The notes under the pieces: model-generated
Databases searched by the model: none
What the model was told of the DNA's origin: nothing
Seen by the model: only the letters and a program-made list of their open reading frames with translations
In this document: positions 61,650 to 64,000 of the stretch, in pieces
Position numbering within the stretch: position 1 is the first letter of the stretch
Layout of the letters: each line of letters starts with the position of its first letter
Position numbers and translations under genes: made by a program
Assembly (NCBI RefSeq): GCF_024586455.1
Contig: NC_065921.1
Location: 22,694,635-22,758,634, forward strand
DNA length: 64,000 nucleotides
Origin: Bactrocera neohumeralis
Taxonomy: Eukaryota; Arthropoda; Insecta; Diptera; Tephritidae
Direction of reading: 5' to 3'

Positions 61650-62101
61650 TATATGCAAAAATAAGAAAATCAATTTTTTCGAAATTCATACAAAACCTTT
61701 TCCTGAACTTATTATAGCAACAAACCCTTAAATACAAACAATTTTGACAACAAATTATTTTAAAACATTTTAATTACTACTTTAAAACTGTAAATTCGGT
61801 CATATCTACATATGTATATGTATACAGCTATGTACATAGGTGTACACATATAACTTGTACATTTATATCTCATCAAAGTCTTTATCGTGTTAACCAAGTT
61901 TTACACCTTTCATAATGCTTCACCCTATTTAAATTTTCCCCCTATTTCCGCATAATCTATCACATATGAGTTATTGTTGCATACTTTTTAGCGCAACTTA
62001 TCGAACTAGCTAAGCAAATTAGCCAAGTTCATTAAGATGCCCACTTCCAGCAGCTACGAATGATCTCTTCCTTTGAAAGCTTTACGAAGGAATTTGCTGC
62101 A
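61650..62101. other. Non-coding stretch upstream of the candidate promoter
   Basis: AT-rich, ATG-TATAC microsatellite-like tract at 61805-61850. No element recognised. Confidence 0.4.
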
Positions 62102-62135
62102 GTCAGTTTATTTTTTGCTTGCGTATAGGTCGGTC
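62102..62135 (+). promoter_or_regulatory. Candidate initiator and DPE core promoter
   Basis: TCAGTT at 62102-62107 (A at +1 = 62104) and GGTCG at 62131-62135, exactly +28 to +32, fit the insect initiator and the RGWYV downstream promoter element. No TATA box is seen. It lies at the start of a stretch whose splice signals make a spliced transcript plausible. Confidence 0.4.
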
Positions 62136-63529
62136 GGGTTTGTGTAACGAGTGTAGTGAGTGAGATAGTGTATTAATATAATCAAATATTTTGCTATGAA
62201 AAGTGTTAACAAGTGTGAAATGTAGTAAGTGAGAGTGTTTATAAACATTAATTTCGACAAATACACCGTGTTAAGTGTTTGATGAGGGAAAAAAGATTGT
62301 GCAAATTCGATGTGCTGCGCAGCTAAGTGACGTTTCACAAAATGGCTGCCGGAGAGAGAGAGTAGCTGCAGCTTGCTGTGATACGGCAGAGAACATATAC
62401 ATACGTTCCCTGGATGCGGCTACTCACCGTATTTACAAATTGATGTGCATATATTAGTACACATGCTAGCACATATGTACATTTCGATGTACATACTATG
62501 TACATATGTAAGTGCGTGAGCGAATTATAGGGTGAGTCAAGTAATTAAGTGTTGTGTTAATATTTAGCTATCTTAACAAGTATATTGTACTTTATTTATT
62601 TTAAAAAACGAATATTTGATAAATAATTTAATTAATTTAATTTTAATTAAAAAATTCGTAAGCAATAGAAAAATATTAAAATGAGAACAAAAAAATTAAA
62701 AATGAATAACTTTCAAGCGGAGAAGCAGTAATAAATACTTTACTGCATCCGGATTGAAATACTTAATATTTATTTATGTAAATTGATTTTTAAATCCAGC
62801 TTCCAGGAATTCCTAAATATGTATACGTGAATTTGGTGTATTTTTGAAGGGGGAATTATGAGAGATAGACGGTGTTAGCCTTTTAGTTAAGGTTTCCGTC
62901 AAAAAATATTGAAGTTTTATTTTGTTTTATTTTGTTTTAGGAACGAGATTATCCAGCTTTCGAGCGTAATATTAGTTGATAAAAATCACATAAAACTTTT
63001 TCGTACAAATATGAAAAGGTATTGTAGATATTGAATATTTTAATACTAAAAAATTTAAAAATAATATAAATTTAATTTTAATTTAATTGAAATTTATTAA
63101 AATATATTAAAATAAAAAGTAATTAAAATAAAAAAAATATATAGTTGGAAAAATGTAAATGATATTAGTTAAAATTTCAATTTTAAATAAAATAATTTCA
63201 ATTTTTTTTTTTCAAATATTTATGTTTTATTTTAGAAAGACCAGATCATCCAGCACTCAGCGATAACATCAAAGAACAGGTTTCGATTACAATTATAAAG
63301 AAGTCATTCTCAAAGATTGTCAGTTGAATATAACAAAATGTAAGTTTTTTATATAAATTTTTTTCAAAAAAAAATTATTTAACTTCTTTCCAGAACCAGA
63401 CACCAACTATGCAATTGTGGGACTGAAAAACATACACAAAATATAATCAATCTTCGATTAATGATAAAAACGCCGATTACAAAAATTATAAATAGATTTC
63501 TTAAAAAATTTTCATCCGGTTAGTCATTG
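62104..63529 (+). other. Candidate multi-exon non-coding 5' region of a gene leaving the window
   Basis: Proposed exons: 62104-62531 (donor GG|GTGAGT), 62941-63018 (acceptor TTTTGTTTTAG, donor AAAAG|GTATTG), 63236-63339 (acceptor TTTTATTTTAG, donor AAAAT|GTAAGT), 63394-63529 (acceptor CTTCTTTCCAG, donor CATTG|GTAAGT). The exons are visibly less AT-rich than the introns between them. Exon 1 holds short upstream frames, including CAAAATGGCTGCC with eight codons. No frame stays open across the joined exons, so this would be 5' UTR or a non-coding RNA. The gene itself is unknown. Confidence 0.35.
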
Positions 63530-64000
63530 GTAAGTTAAAAAGTTCATTTTACATTTATAACTATTTTTTTTTTAATAACATGTTTTCATATTTATATATA
63601 TTAAGTATATTCAAAATTTGATATTAAATAAAATATTGCCAATTAATTAAGAAAAAAAAATTTTAAAACGAAGTTTACAAAATTTTTACATATAATTTAA
63701 AGTTAAGTGACAATGAAGGAAAATTTAAAATATAAAAAAAAAAATTTTAAAAGTTTAACGAAACTTTTTTAATATTAAAGAGACAGCTTACTTTTTTCGA
63801 ACATTTTGTGTACCTACTATAAAAGATATGGTAGTTAAAAAATTTAATTAAAATGAAATTTACAAATAGATATTGAATTGTAATTAAATTTAGATTTAAT
63901 TCAATTTCAAATTTTTAAATTATTTATTTTTTTAATGGTTGATGCATTTTATAAATATTACAATTTTTATCAACACAGTTTTTCTAAATCAAAATATATT
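63530..64000. other. AT-rich sequence to the window edge
   Basis: Very AT-rich with A and T homopolymers, in keeping with intron sequence of the candidate transcript. Nothing else recognised. Confidence 0.4.

Noticed and set aside
1..64000. CRISPR arrays, rRNA genes, intact tRNA genes, bacterial operons or well-known conserved microRNAs
   Set aside because: None seen. There are no regularly spaced identical repeats other than microsatellites, no tRNA with both boxes and a clean cloverleaf, and no match to the handful of conserved insect microRNA sequences I checked by eye.

Overview
The window looks like nuclear DNA of a higher dipteran, most likely a tephritid fruit fly. It is AT-rich and gene-poor, with spliced introns, a fly-type TCAGT initiator, and many decayed transposable elements. 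Several of these are DD41D (rosa-type) elements, which as I recall were first described in Ceratitis. The genus cannot be fixed from this sequence alone. There is no bacterial or viral gene organisation, no rRNA, no CRISPR array and no intact tRNA gene.

Only one protein-coding gene is well supported. It lies on the + strand, with two coding exons at 28121-28705 and 30777-30881. It encodes a 229-residue secreted protein of the insect allergen-related (G12 / Ins_allergen_rp) family. It has a TATA-like box and initiator upstream and a poly(A) signal downstream. Its 2.07-kb intron is unusual: about 20 ATCGAT hexamers and a degenerate tandem unit fill its middle. At the right edge (62104-63529) an initiator plus DPE and a run of good splice sites suggest the non-coding 5' exons of a second + strand gene that continues past the window. 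A weaker first-exon candidate lies at 52242-52373.

Almost everything else recognisable is transposon debris. Non-LTR retrotransposons: seven RTE-type fragments (6563, 12270, 32800, 36240, 47035, 50340, 54019), three LOA-type fragments with RT and/or RNase H (16740, 39370, 42150), an ORF1-like remnant (20500), and four R1/LOA-like pieces (4165, 49260, 53050, 59520). DNA transposons: mariner remnants (6935, 15681, 23550, 56855), DD41D rosa-type remnants (2179, 25340, 57195), a rosa fold-back element with two 3' ends (60739-61649), and a hAT-type MITE with a perfect 8-bp target duplication (2943-3397). A 443-bp dispersed element with ATACCCT/AGGGTAT ends lies at 26794-27236. No transposase or reverse transcriptase frame is intact, so all are probably immobile.

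Between these lie stretches of apparently single-copy non-coding DNA (for example 8100-9250, 22450-23290, 26200-26720, 40800-41900, 48100-48820, 54700-55640 and 57700-58440). They are richer in GC than the AT-rich background and carry CA/TG and CAA/TTG microsatellites. They have no convincing genes and may be intergenic or intronic regulatory sequence.
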